Shown piece after piece: positions 28,854-37,653 of a stretch of 64,000 bases of DNA (positions are counted from its first letter, which is position 1; the number at the start of each line of letters is the position of its first letter). Source of the DNA: JBBROS01 sp038229135 (GTDB lineage Bacteria; Pseudomonadota; Alphaproteobacteria; Acetobacterales; Acetobacteraceae); the NCBI GenBank assembly GCA_038229135.1, contig JBBROS010000015.1, positions 22,636 through 86,635 of the forward strand. The letters run 5' to 3'. Under the pieces are notes generated by a model, which ran no database searches, was not told where the DNA came from, and saw nothing but the letters and a program-made list of their open reading frames with translations. A program made the position numbers and the translations under genes.

Positions 28854-29591
28854 CTAGGCAAGGGTCGCCCCGATCAGGAACTCGCGGTTGCCTTCGGGGC
28901 CGGTGATGGGGCTGGGTTCGATGCCGAGCACGGTCCAGCCGGGGAGCCCGGCCCACCAGGTGGCGATGCGGTCGCAGACGGCGGTGTGGACGGCCGGGTC
29001 GCGGACGACGCCTTTGCTGCCGACCTCGCCGGGGCCGGCTTCGAACTGGGGCTTTATGAGCGCGACGGCCCAGGCGCCTGGGGTGCAGAGGGCGAGGGGA
29101 GCGGGGAGGATCGTCTCGAGCCCGATGAAGCTCGCGTCGCAGACGAGGGCTTCTATGGCGTCCGGGATGGTGGCGGCGTCGAGGCGGCGGGCGTTGATGC
29201 GTTCGTGCACCACCACGCGGGGGTCGGTGCGGAGCGCCCAGGCGAGCTGGCCATGGCCGACATCCACGGCGTGCACCAGGCGGGCGCCGTGGTGCAGCAG
29301 GACGGAGGTGAAGCCGCCGGTGCTGGCGCCGATGTCGAGGGCGATGCGGCCAGCCGGGCTGAGGCCGAAATGGCCGAGGGCATGGTCCAGCTTGAGGCCG
29401 CCGCGGGAGGCCCAGGGGTGGTCCTGGCCGCGAAGCTCGAGCGGCGCGCCTTCGGGGAGCGTGTCGCCGGCCTTGGCGATGCGGCGGTCGCCGGACCAGG
29501 CCTTTCCGGCGAGGATGAGAGCCTGGGCGCGGGTTCTGGAGTCGACGAGGCCGCGGTCTACGAGGAGTTGGTCGACGCGTTGTTTCCCCAT
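28854..29591 (-). CDS. tlyA: TlyA family rRNA methyltransferase (S4 plus FtsJ-like domains)
   Basis: A 245-residue protein with an N-terminal S4 RNA-binding domain (QRVDQLLVDRGLVDSRTRAQ) and an FtsJ-like SAM methyltransferase domain (ALDIGASTGGFTSVLL, then VDVGHGQLAW and LIKPQFEAG). TlyA proteins 2'-O-methylate rRNA; relatives were first annotated as haemolysins. The start is the ATG at 29591; another in-frame ATG at 29600 lies inside the REP-like repeat. No good ribosome site is visible, because the repeat abuts the gene. In many alphaproteobacteria dxs sits between ispA and tlyA; here it is absent. Confidence 0.9.
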   Translation of the reverse strand: MGKQRVDQLLVDRGLVDSRTRAQALILAGKAWSGDRRIAKAGDTLPEGAPLELRGQDHPWASRGGLKLDHALGHFGLSPAGRIALDIGASTGGFTSVLLHHGARLVHAVDVGHGQLAWALRTDPRVVVHERINARRLDAATIPDAIEALVCDASFIGLETILPAPLALCTPGAWAVALIKPQFEAGPGEVGSKGVVRDPAVHTAVCDRIATWWAGLPGWTVLGIEPSPITGPEGNREFLIGATLA

Positions 29592-29594
29592 CTT

Positions 29595-29684
29595 CGTCAT
29601 CGCGAGCGGAGCGTGGCGATCCGGGAGCCACAGGCCTCCACTCCGGAGCGCCTGGATCGCCACGCCTTCGGCTCGCGATGACGG
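29595..29684. repeat. REP-like palindromic repeat, family 1, copy B (both arms)
   Basis: The most complete copy: left arm CGTCATCGCGAGCGGAGCG onward, right arm ending CTTCGGCTCGCGATGACGG, forming a long imperfect stem of about 35 bp per arm. It fills nearly all of the 111-bp space between ispA and tlyA and supplies one possible tlyA start codon. Confidence 0.92.
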
Positions 29685-29702
29685 GTCATGAAAACGGCCT
29701 GT

Positions 29703-30608
29703 TCAATGCTCGCGCTGGATGACGAAGCTGGCGAGCGCGCGGAGGCGGCCGGCTTCGGGGCCGAAGGCGTCGAGGTGGGCGGCGGCCTGGTCGGCGAGCA
29801 TGGTGGCCTGGGTCCGGGCGCGGTCGACGCCGAGCAGGCTGACGAGGGTGGCCTTGCCGGCGGCCTCGTCCTTGCCGGCGGTCTTGCCGATGCCCTCGCT
29901 GGTGCCGATGGCGTCCAGCACGTCGTCGGCGATCTGGAAGGCGGCCCCGAGGTCCCGCCCGTAGGCGGCGACCTGGGCGCGGAGCGGGGCGGCGGCGCGG
30001 CCGAGGATGGCCCCGGCTTCGGCACTGTACTGGATGAGGCGCCCGGTCTTCAGCGCCTGCAGGCGGCCCACTTCGGCGGGCGTGAGGGTCTGGCCCTCGG
30101 TCGCCATGTCGATCATCTGGCCGCCGGCCATGCCCCGCGCGCCGCTGGCGAGCCCGAGGGCGACGACGAGCTCGCACCGGGCCATCGGGTCCCCATGGGT
30201 GTCGGGCTCGGCCAGGATCTCGAAGGCGCGGGCCTGCAGGGCGTCGCCGGCCAGGATGGCGGTGGCTTCGTCGAACTTGCGGTGCGTGCTGGGCTGGCCG
30301 CGGCGGAGGTCGTCGTCGTCCATGGCGGGCAGGTCGTCATGCACCAGGCTGTAGGCGTGCAGCATCTCGACCGAGGCGGCGACCCGCGCGGCGCAGGCGA
30401 TGGCGACGCCGAACAGGGAAGCAACCTCCATGACGAGGAAGCCGCGCAGGCGCTTGCCGCCGCCCAGGGTGGCGTAGCGCATGGCCTCCACCAGGCGGCG
30501 TTCGGCGCCGTCGGGCATCGGCAGCAGCGTGTCGATCGCCTGCTCGACGATGCGGCCCTGCTCGCCAAGGGCTGCGGGCACGTCGGTCTTGACGAGGGTA
30601 AGTCCCAT
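29703..30608 (-). CDS. ispA: Polyprenyl (farnesyl/geranyl) diphosphate synthase
   Basis: A 301-residue trans-isoprenyl diphosphate synthase that condenses isopentenyl diphosphate with allylic diphosphates. The first Asp-rich motif is VHDDLPAMDDDDLRRG and the second is FQIADDVLDAIG; GGGKRLRG binds substrate. Length and the DDLPAMDDD form match short-chain farnesyl-type enzymes. The ATG at 30608 overlaps the xseB stop by one base (TGATG-type coupling). It supplies the precursor for quinones, undecaprenyl phosphate and hopanoids. Confidence 0.94.
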   Translation of the reverse strand: MGLTLVKTDVPAALGEQGRIVEQAIDTLLPMPDGAERRLVEAMRYATLGGGKRLRGFLVMEVASLFGVAIACAARVAASVEMLHAYSLVHDDLPAMDDDDLRRGQPSTHRKFDEATAILAGDALQARAFEILAEPDTHGDPMARCELVVALGLASGARGMAGGQMIDMATEGQTLTPAEVGRLQALKTGRLIQYSAEAGAILGRAAAPLRAQVAAYGRDLGAAFQIADDVLDAIGTSEGIGKTAGKDEAAGKATLVSLLGVDRARTQATMLADQAAAHLDAFGPEAGRLRALASFVIQREH

Positions 30609-30847
30609 CAGACGGGTGCCTTCATCGGCTTCAGGCCCATGCTGCCGTCGGCGCGCTCCACGATCACCTGCACGCGCGCCTCGGCCTCGGCCAGCTTCGC
30701 CTCGCAATGCTGCCGCAGCAGGGCGCCCCGCTCGTAGCAGGTGATGGCGTCCTCGAGCTTCTGCTGCCCGGCTTCCAGGTTGCGCACGATGCGCTCCAGC
30801 TCGCCCAGCGCATCCTCGAACGACAGGGCTGCGATATCGTCGGCCAT
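30608..30847 (-). CDS. xseB: Exodeoxyribonuclease VII small subunit
   Basis: A 79-residue protein matching XseB: LSFEDALGELERIVRNLEAGQQKLEDAITCYERGALLRQHCE pattern of two helices. It combines with XseA to degrade single-stranded DNA. It lies 39 bp after the histone-deacetylase-family gene and overlaps ispA; this gene order is conserved in alphaproteobacteria. Confidence 0.95.
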   Translation of the reverse strand: MADDIAALSFEDALGELERIVRNLEAGQQKLEDAITCYERGALLRQHCEAKLAEAEARVQVIVERADGSMGLKPMKAPV

Positions 30848-30886
30848 GCGGCCTCCCTCCCCGGCTCTACATGAAATTCCCGGGCT

Positions 30887-31808
<922 letters not shown>

Positions 31809-31816
<8 letters not shown>

Positions 31817-32075
31817 CCCCGGGCTCCTTGGTGTCAGGCCGCTTGCGGATGGTGAAGCTGAACACGCCGGCCTCCTCGCCCTGGGCGACGAGCGCGTGGC
31901 CGGTCTCGCGGCAGAAGGCCTGGAAGTCGGCGACGGAGGCACGGTCGGTGGCGAGCACGCGGAGGCGGGCCCCGGGGGCGAGGCTGCGCAGCGCCTTGTT
32001 GGCGCGCAGCACGGGGAGCGGGCAGGTCATGCCCTTCACGTCGAGCACGGTGTCCTGGGGCGGGGGTGCGGCCAT
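31809..32075 (-). CDS. TusA/SirA family sulfurtransferase
   Basis: An 88-residue TusA-like protein. The conserved motif GMTCPLPVLRANKAL contains the persulfide-carrying Cys18 in the CPxP element. Such proteins relay sulfur for tRNA thiolation or molybdenum cofactor enzymes, or regulate related processes. The ATG at 32075 begins MAAPPPQDTV. It overlaps the HDAC-family start, so the two are co-translated. Confidence 0.92.
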
Positions 32076-32126
32076 GGGCGGACGGTAGGCGGGGGCGGGG
32101 GGTTGGGCAACGGGGGTGGCCTTATG

Positions 32127-32167
32127 CTTCCCCCCTGCCCTCGCGGGAGGGGCCGGGGGAGGGGGGA
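32127..32167. repeat. GC-rich palindromic repeat, family 2, copy 3 (single hairpin)
   Basis: CTTCCCCCCTGCCCTCGCGGGAGGGGCCGGGGGAGGGGGG: one hairpin of the family. It lies in the divergent gap between tusA and the ROK kinase, about 56 bp from family-1 copy C. Confidence 0.8.
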
Positions 32168-32222
32168 CTAGGAGACGGACTTGGGTGGCGCGGGCGCGGG
32201 CGGTTCGGGGCGGCGCTGGTGG

Positions 32223-32258
32223 CCCTGGATCGCCGCGCCTTCGGCTCGCGATGACGGG
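32223..32258. repeat. REP-like palindromic repeat, family 1, half copy C
   Basis: Only the right arm is present: CCCTGGATCGCCGCGCCTTCGG then CTCGCGATGACGGG. The left arm is not recognisable, so this is a truncated or decayed copy. Confidence 0.82.
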
Positions 32259-32336
32259 GGCCCGTCCTCTCCCGCGAGTGGTCACATGAAGCGAAGCGCG
32301 GTTGCAGGTGGTCGAGGGTGCGCGCAATTTGCGCCC

Positions 32337-33221
32337 ATGCGGATGGGGATCGACCTCGGCGGGACCAAGATGGAGGGCGCCTTGCTGGCGCCGGGCGGGG
32401 CGGTGGCGTGGCGGGAGCGTGTGGCGACGCCGGGGACCTACGATGGCATCGTGCGCGCGGCAGCCAGGCTGGTGGCGGCGGCGGATGCGGAGAGCGGGGC
32501 CAGTGCCAGCGTGGGGGTGGGCATCCCGGGCACGCTCAGCCCGGCAACCGGGCTCGTGAAGAACGCGAACACGCAGGTGCTGATCGGGCATGCGCTGGAC
32601 CGGGACCTGGCGGAGGCGCTGGGGCGGCCGGTGCGGGTGGAAAACGACGCCAACTGCTTCGCGCTGAGCGAGGCGGCGGACGGGGCGGGCGCCGGGCATG
32701 GGGTGGTGTTCGGGGTGATCCTCGGCACGGGCTGCGGCGGCGGCATCGTGAGCGCGGGGCGGGTGTTGCCGGGGCGGAACCGGATTGCGGGGGAGTGGGG
32801 GCACACGCCGCTGCCCTGGCCGCGGGGCGACGAGTGGCCGCAGCCGGCGTGCTGGTGCGGCCAGGTGGGGTGCCTGGAGCTGTATCTGAGCGGCCCGGGG
32901 CTCGCGTGCGATGCCGGGGTGGCGGATGCGGCGGCGCTGCCGGGGTTGGCGGCGGGGGGCGATGCGGATGCGCGGGCGGCGCTCGAGCGGCATGCGGACC
33001 GGCTCGCGCGCGGGCTGGCCGTGGTGATGAACGTGCTCGACCCGGACATCATCGTGCTGGGCGGGGGCTTGTCCAACATGGCGCATCTGTATGAGGCCGT
33101 GCCGGAGCGGCTGGCGCGCTACGTGTTCAGCGACGTGGCGCCGACGCCGGTGGTGCCGAACGTGCATGGGGACAGCTCGGGCGTGCGCGGGGCCGCGTGG
33201 CTGTGGCCGGACCATGCCTAG
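32337..33221 (+). CDS. ROK family sugar kinase (fructokinase/N-acetylglucosamine kinase-like)
   Basis: A 294-residue ROK kinase that phosphorylates a hexose with ATP. Visible features are the phosphate-binding DLGGTKMEGALL, GIPGTLSP, the sugar-binding ENDANCFALSEA with the catalytic Asp, GTGCGGGIV, GEWGHTPL and the zinc-binding CWCGQVGCLE. The start is taken as the ATG at 32337; a second at 32343 is also possible, and the ribosome site is weak. It overlaps dinB by 8 bp. CxCGxxGCxE and GxGCGGG are usual in fructokinase-like (Mak) members. Confidence 0.92.
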   Translation: MRMGIDLGGTKMEGALLAPGGAVAWRERVATPGTYDGIVRAAARLVAAADAESGASASVGVGIPGTLSPATGLVKNANTQVLIGHALDRDLAEALGRPVRVENDANCFALSEAADGAGAGHGVVFGVILGTGCGGGIVSAGRVLPGRNRIAGEWGHTPLPWPRGDEWPQPACWCGQVGCLELYLSGPGLACDAGVADAAALPGLAAGGDADARAALERHADRLARGLAVVMNVLDPDIIVLGGGLSNMAHLYEAVPERLARYVFSDVAPTPVVPNVHGDSSGVRGAAWLWPDHA

Positions 33222-34455
33222 CCTGTGCAGGGATTGCGGGGCGTCGCCGGAGGGTGAGGCCTGCCCTGTCTGCGGCGGGCGGCGGATCGTGCGCCACGAG
33301 GAGCTGTATTCCCTCGCCATCGCGCATGTGGATTGCGACGCCTTCTATGCGAGCGTGGAGAAGCGGGACCGGCCGGAGCTCGCCGGCCAGCCCGTGGTGG
33401 TGGGGGGCGGCACGCGGGGGGTGGTGACGGCGGCCTGCTACATCGCGCGCATCTATGGCGTGCGGAGCGCGATGCCGATGTGGCGCGCGCTCGAGGCCTG
33501 CCCGGAGGCGGTGGTGGTGCGGCCGGATTTCACGAAATATGCGGCGGCGGCGCGGCAGATCCGGGGGCTTATGGCGGCGCTGACGCCGCTGGTGCAGCCG
33601 CTCAGCATCGACGAGGCGGTGCTGGACCTGCACGGCACGGAGGCGCTGCACCGGGCACCGCCCGCGGCGATGCTGGCGCGGCTGGCGCTCCGCATCGAGG
33701 CGGAGGTGGGGGTGACCGTCAGCGTGGGCCTGGCGCCGAACCGGCTGCTGGCGAAGCTGGCGGCCGGGCGGGACAAGCCGCGGGGGTTCGCCGTGCTCGG
33801 GTCCGACGCCGCTGCGGTGCTGGCGCCCGAGCCCGTGCGGCTGCTGCCCGGCGTGGGCCCGGCGCTTGAGCGGCGGCTGCAGGCCAAGGGGCTGATGCGG
33901 CTGGCCGACCTGCAGGCGCTGACGGACCGGGAGGCGCTGGCCCGGCTGGGCGAGGACGGGCCGGCCCTGGTGCGGCGCGCGCGGGGGGAGGATGCACGGG
34001 TGGTGTCCCCCGGGGAGGGCGCGAAGTCGATCAGCGCGGAGACGACGTTCGACACGGACCTGTCGCGCATGGAGGAGCTGGAGCGCCCGCTCTGGCGCAT
34101 GGCGGAGAAGCTGGCGCTGCGGCTGCGGGAGAAGGGGTATGCCGCCGGCGGCGTGGTGCTGAAGCTGAAGACGGCCGGGTTCGCGAGCCGCACGCGGGCG
34201 GTGCGGCTGCCGGGGGCCACGGCGCTGCCGGACCGGCTGTTCGCGGCCGGGCGCGCGTTGCTGGCGCGGGAGGCGGACGGGACGCCGTTCCGGCTGATCG
34301 GGCTCGGGGCGAGCCCGCTGCGGCCGGGGGCCGAGGCGGACCAGCCGGACCTCGCGGACCCGGGCGGGCCGCGGCTGCTGGCGACGCAGAAGGCGATGGA
34401 TCGGCTTCGGGCGCGGTTCGGGGCGGGGGCGATCATTCGGGGGCGCGGATTGTAG
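33214..34455 (+). CDS. dinB: DNA polymerase IV (Y family) with N-terminal zinc-finger-like extension
   Basis: A 413-residue translesion polymerase. The catalytic palm has HVDCDAFYASVEKRDRPEL (metal Asp) and SIDEAVLDL (Asp-Glu), followed by thumb HhH motifs (LLPGVGPALERRLQAKG) and the little finger. The N-terminal ~25 residues hold CRDCG and CPVCGG, a four-Cys cluster seen in some alphaproteobacterial DinB proteins. The ATG at 33214 lies inside the end of the ROK gene. No clear SOS box was found nearby. Confidence 0.93.
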   Translation: MPSLCRDCGASPEGEACPVCGGRRIVRHEELYSLAIAHVDCDAFYASVEKRDRPELAGQPVVVGGGTRGVVTAACYIARIYGVRSAMPMWRALEACPEAVVVRPDFTKYAAAARQIRGLMAALTPLVQPLSIDEAVLDLHGTEALHRAPPAAMLARLALRIEAEVGVTVSVGLAPNRLLAKLAAGRDKPRGFAVLGSDAAAVLAPEPVRLLPGVGPALERRLQAKGLMRLADLQALTDREALARLGEDGPALVRRARGEDARVVSPGEGAKSISAETTFDTDLSRMEELERPLWRMAEKLALRLREKGYAAGGVVLKLKTAGFASRTRAVRLPGATALPDRLFAAGRALLAREADGTPFRLIGLGASPLRPGAEADQPDLADPGGPRLLATQKAMDRLRARFGAGAIIRGRGL

Positions 34456-34516
34456 CAATTGACGCGCGGGCCGGGCGTTCCCTACGGTGCATCGCACTCG
34501 ATTTGGGGGACCCGCC

Positions 34517-36106
34517 ATGCTTCGCCGCACGATCCTTGCTGCCCTCGTCGCTGCCGGATGGTCCGTTGGAGACCTTGGGGGGGCGTACGCCCAGCAGGGG
34601 CCGACGCTGACCATGGGCGTGCGGGCCGGGCCGGAGAGCGTGGACCCGCATTGGAGCACGCTGGGCGGCCACATCGAGGCGCTGCGGCATGTCTTCGAGA
34701 GCCTGGTGGCGCAGGACGAGCAGCTGAACCTGAAGCCCGGCCTGGCGGTGAGCTGGACGGCGGTGGACGACACCACCTGGGAGTTCAAGCTGCGGGACGG
34801 GGTCAAATTCCACGATGGGAGCGACTTCACGGCCGAAGACGTGAAGTTCAGCCTCGAGCGGATCCCGGTGGTCACGGGCCCGATGTCGATGACGCTGTAC
34901 ACCAAGCGGGCGAAGTCGGCGCAGGTGGTGGACCGGTTGACCGTGCGGTTCACGACGGACGGCCCGGCGCCGACGCTGCCGAACGACTTCGCGCGACTGA
35001 TGATCGTGAGCAAGGGCGTGGGCATGGAGGCCCGCAACGAGCAGTTCAACAGCGGCGAGAAGGCGATCGGGACAGGGCCGTTCAAGTTCGTGAAGTGGGA
35101 GCCGCGGGGCGACTTCGTGGTGGAGCGGTTCGACGGCTACTGGGGCGGGCGGACGCCCTGGGCGCGAGTGGTGCGGAAGGAGATCCCGAACGACGCGGCT
35201 CGGCTGGCGGCGCTGAAGAGCGGCCAGGTCGACCTGATCAACTACGTGCCGGCGACGGACGTGGCGAGCCTGCAGAAGGACCCCTCGATGGAGGTGGTGA
35301 TCGGCGACAGCGTGTATGTGTTCAACGTGTATCTGAACGTGAAGGACAAGCTGCCGAAGCTGGCCCGCGTCGAGGGCAAGGAGATCGAGGCGAACCCGCT
35401 GGCCGATCTGCGGGTGCGGCAGGCGATGGATCTCGGCATCGACCGGCGGGCGCTGGCGCGGGTGGTGTTCGAGGGGTTGGCCAAGCCCATGAGCCAGCTG
35501 ATGCCGGAGAACTTCTTCGGCGCGAGCCCGAACCTGCCGGAGCGGCGGCCGGACCTGCCGCGGGCGCGGCAGCTGCTGGCCGAGGCCGGGTATCCGAAGG
35601 GGTTCGAGATCGACTTCTTCTGCACGAGCAACCGCCTGCCGGGGGATGGCGCGCTGTGCGAGGCGCTGGCGCAGCAATGGAGCCGGATCGGGCTGAAGGT
35701 GAACCCGAACGCGGTGGTGGGCACGGTGTTCTTCCCGGCCAGCACGCGTGGCGATTACAGCATGCAGATGTCGGGCTGGGGCACGCTGACGGGCGAGGCG
35801 GCGTACACGTACGGCGCGACGATCCACGGGCCCGACCCGTCGGTGGGCCTCGGCAACTTCAACCGCTCGGGGTACAACAACCCGGAGGTGAACAAGCTGA
35901 TCCTGGACGGCGCGCGGACGCTGGACGACGAGAAGCGCCGTGCGGCCTTCGTGCGGGCGACCGACATCAGCATGAATGACCGCCCGATGCTGCCGATCGT
36001 CATGCCGCAAACGGTGTGGGCGATGCCGAAGGGCAAGCTGGGGTTCACCCCGCGGATGGACCAGGAGACCCTGGGCTACGCGATCGTGCCGCGCGCGGGG
36101 GGGTAA
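34517..36106 (+). CDS. Peptide/glutathione-type ABC transporter substrate-binding protein (SBP family 5)
   Basis: A 529-residue DppA/GsiB-type periplasmic binding protein. A signal peptide (MLRRTILAALVAAGWSVG, cleavage near AYAQ) is followed by PTLTMGVRAGPESVDPHWST, the family motif WEFKLRDGVKFHDGSDFTAEDV and the C-terminal lobe. The ATG at 34517 has GGGGGA upstream. It is the first gene of a complete importer operon (binding protein, two permeases, two ATPases, peptidase), interrupted by the DUF559 gene. Confidence 0.94.
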   Translation: MLRRTILAALVAAGWSVGDLGGAYAQQGPTLTMGVRAGPESVDPHWSTLGGHIEALRHVFESLVAQDEQLNLKPGLAVSWTAVDDTTWEFKLRDGVKFHDGSDFTAEDVKFSLERIPVVTGPMSMTLYTKRAKSAQVVDRLTVRFTTDGPAPTLPNDFARLMIVSKGVGMEARNEQFNSGEKAIGTGPFKFVKWEPRGDFVVERFDGYWGGRTPWARVVRKEIPNDAARLAALKSGQVDLINYVPATDVASLQKDPSMEVVIGDSVYVFNVYLNVKDKLPKLARVEGKEIEANPLADLRVRQAMDLGIDRRALARVVFEGLAKPMSQLMPENFFGASPNLPERRPDLPRARQLLAEAGYPKGFEIDFFCTSNRLPGDGALCEALAQQWSRIGLKVNPNAVVGTVFFPASTRGDYSMQMSGWGTLTGEAAYTYGATIHGPDPSVGLGNFNRSGYNNPEVNKLILDGARTLDDEKRRAAFVRATDISMNDRPMLPIVMPQTVWAMPKGKLGFTPRMDQETLGYAIVPRAGG

Positions 36107-36136
36107 GGCGCCGCAGGACAACGTGGGCGCTGGTGG

Positions 36137-36222
36137 CTCCCCCTCCCCCCGGCCCCCTCCCGCGAGGGGAGGGGGAGCAGAAAGCCCCCCTCCCCTTGCG
36201 GGAGGGGCCGGGGGAGGGGTGG
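36137..36222. repeat. GC-rich palindromic repeat, family 2, copy 4 (left flank of DUF559 gene)
   Basis: A full two-hairpin copy: CTCCCCCCGGCCCCCTCCCG with its complement, then CCCCTCCCCTTGCGGGAGGG. It lies between the binding-protein stop and the DUF559 start. Confidence 0.9.
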
Positions 36223-36240
36223 CCGCGAGAGCGGGCCGTT

Positions 36241-36675
36241 GTGACAGACGCTCGGCTTCTCGGCTTCGCGCGCGACATGCGGCGGCAGCCGACCTCGGCG
36301 GAACGGGCGCTTTGGCGGGCACTGCGGACCAAGCAGTTCAAGGGTTTGAAGTGGCGGCGACAGGTGCCGATTGGGCCTTTTGTCGTCGATTTCTACTGCC
36401 CGGCAGTCCGGCTCGTGGTCGAGGTGGACGGGGATACGCATGGCGACCCGCGCGTGGACGCGACGAGGACGGCGTGGTTGGGGCGACAGGGGCTTCGCGT
36501 CGTGCGGTTCTGGAACAGTGCCGTGGCGGAGAGCTTGGACGGGGTATTGCTGCAGTTGGCTGAGGTCTGCGGTGTGCTGACCCCTCCCCCCGGCCCCCTC
36601 CCGCAAGGGGCGGGGGAGAAGAGGGCGCTTCGGTCCCGGAGTTCGAGCAGTGTCCGGAGCGCCGATCGCGCATGA
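36241..36675 (+). CDS. DUF559 domain endonuclease-like protein (Vsr-related PD-(D/E)xK fold)
   Basis: A 144-residue protein. Residues 7-110 are a DUF559 domain, related to very-short-patch-repair and restriction-type nucleases: RDMRRQPTSAERALWRALR, then catalytic-type residues Asp50 in FVVDFYCP and Glu61/Asp63 in VVEVDGDTHGD, then LRVVRFWNSAV. The start is the GTG at 36241. The last ~30 residues (TPPPGPLPQGAGEKRAL onward) are read from palindrome copy 5, so the original C-terminus is altered. It sits inside a transporter operon, overlaps the next permease by 4 bp, and has a palindrome on each side. Its biological role is unknown. Confidence 0.85.
   Translation: MTDARLLGFARDMRRQPTSAERALWRALRTKQFKGLKWRRQVPIGPFVVDFYCPAVRLVVEVDGDTHGDPRVDATRTAWLGRQGLRVVRFWNSAVAESLDGVLLQLAEVCGVLTPPPGPLPQGAGEKRALRSRSSSSVRSADRA
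36580..36620. repeat. GC-rich palindromic repeat, family 2, copy 5 (right flank of DUF559 gene, coding)
   Basis: CCCCTCCCCCCGGCCCCCTC then CCGCAAGGGGCGGGGGAG: one hairpin, located within the 3' end of the DUF559 coding region. Confidence 0.88.
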
Positions 36676-37643
36676 CCACCTTCCTCCTCAGCCGCATCCT
36701 GCAGGCGGCGGCGGTCGTGCTCGTGATGTCCGTGCTCGTGTTCCTGGGCGTCTATGCGATCGGGAACCCCATCGACGTGCTGATCGACCCGGCAGCGACG
36801 CAGGCGATGCGGGCGGCGTTGATCAAGCAGTATGGGCTCGATTTGCCGCTGTGGCAGCAATACTGGCGGTTCTTGACGAACCTGTTGCGGGGCGATTTCG
36901 GGACGAGCTTCGTGTTCCGGCTGCCGGTGCTGCCGCTCATCCTCTCCCGGTTGCCGGCGACGCTCGAGCTGACGGTGCTGGCGATGACGATCGCGACCGT
37001 GATCGGCGTGCCGCTCGGCATCTGGGCGGGGTATCGGCCCAACAGCGCGAGCTCGAAGGCCATCATGGCGGGGAGCACGCTCGGGTTCTCGGTGCCCACC
37101 TTCTGGGTGGGGCTGCTGCTGATCCTGGCGTTCGCGGTGGAGCTGCGGTGGCTGCCATCGGGCGGGCGCGGGGCCGTGGGGGAGGTGGCGGGGGTGCGGC
37201 TGAGCCTGTTCACCGCCGATGGGTGGCGGCACCTGGCGCTGCCGGCGCTGAATCTCAGCCTGTTCAAGCTGGGGCTGCTGATCCGGCTGGTGCGCGCCGG
37301 CACCGAGGAGGTGATGGGGCAGGAGCATGTGCGCTTCGCCCGGGCGCAGGGGCTGCCGGAGCGCCAGGTCGTGGGGCTGCACGTGCTGAAGAACATCGGT
37401 ATCCCGATCATCACCGTGTTCGGCCTCGAGTTCGGCAGCACGCTGGCCTTCGCGGTGGTGACGGAGACGGTCTTCAACTGGCCCGGCATGGGCAAGCTGA
37501 TCATCGAGAGCATCACCTCGCTCGACCGGCCCGTCATGGTGGCCTACCTCATCCTCGTGGTGCTGCTGTTCGTGGCGATCAACCTCGTGGTCGAGCTGAC
37601 GTACGGCGTGCTGGACCCGCGCGTGCGCGCCAGGGCTGCATGA
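36672..37643 (+). CDS. Peptide/glutathione-type ABC transporter permease (DppB/GsiC-like)
   Basis: A 323-residue permease: N-terminal helix in LSRILQAAAVVLVMSVLVFL, the IDPAATQAMRAALIKQYGLD loop, six predicted membrane spans, the ATPase-docking loop VRFARAQGLPERQVVGLHV, and TVFNWPGMGKLI. The ATG at 36672 overlaps the DUF559 stop by 4 bp, which may be fortuitous since the DUF559 end is repeat-derived. It partners the product of 37654-38511. Confidence 0.94.
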   Translation: MTTFLLSRILQAAAVVLVMSVLVFLGVYAIGNPIDVLIDPAATQAMRAALIKQYGLDLPLWQQYWRFLTNLLRGDFGTSFVFRLPVLPLILSRLPATLELTVLAMTIATVIGVPLGIWAGYRPNSASSKAIMAGSTLGFSVPTFWVGLLLILAFAVELRWLPSGGRGAVGEVAGVRLSLFTADGWRHLALPALNLSLFKLGLLIRLVRAGTEEVMGQEHVRFARAQGLPERQVVGLHVLKNIGIPIITVFGLEFGSTLAFAVVTETVFNWPGMGKLIIESITSLDRPVMVAYLILVVLLFVAINLVVELTYGVLDPRVRARAA

Positions 37644-37653
37644 AGGTTTCGGC

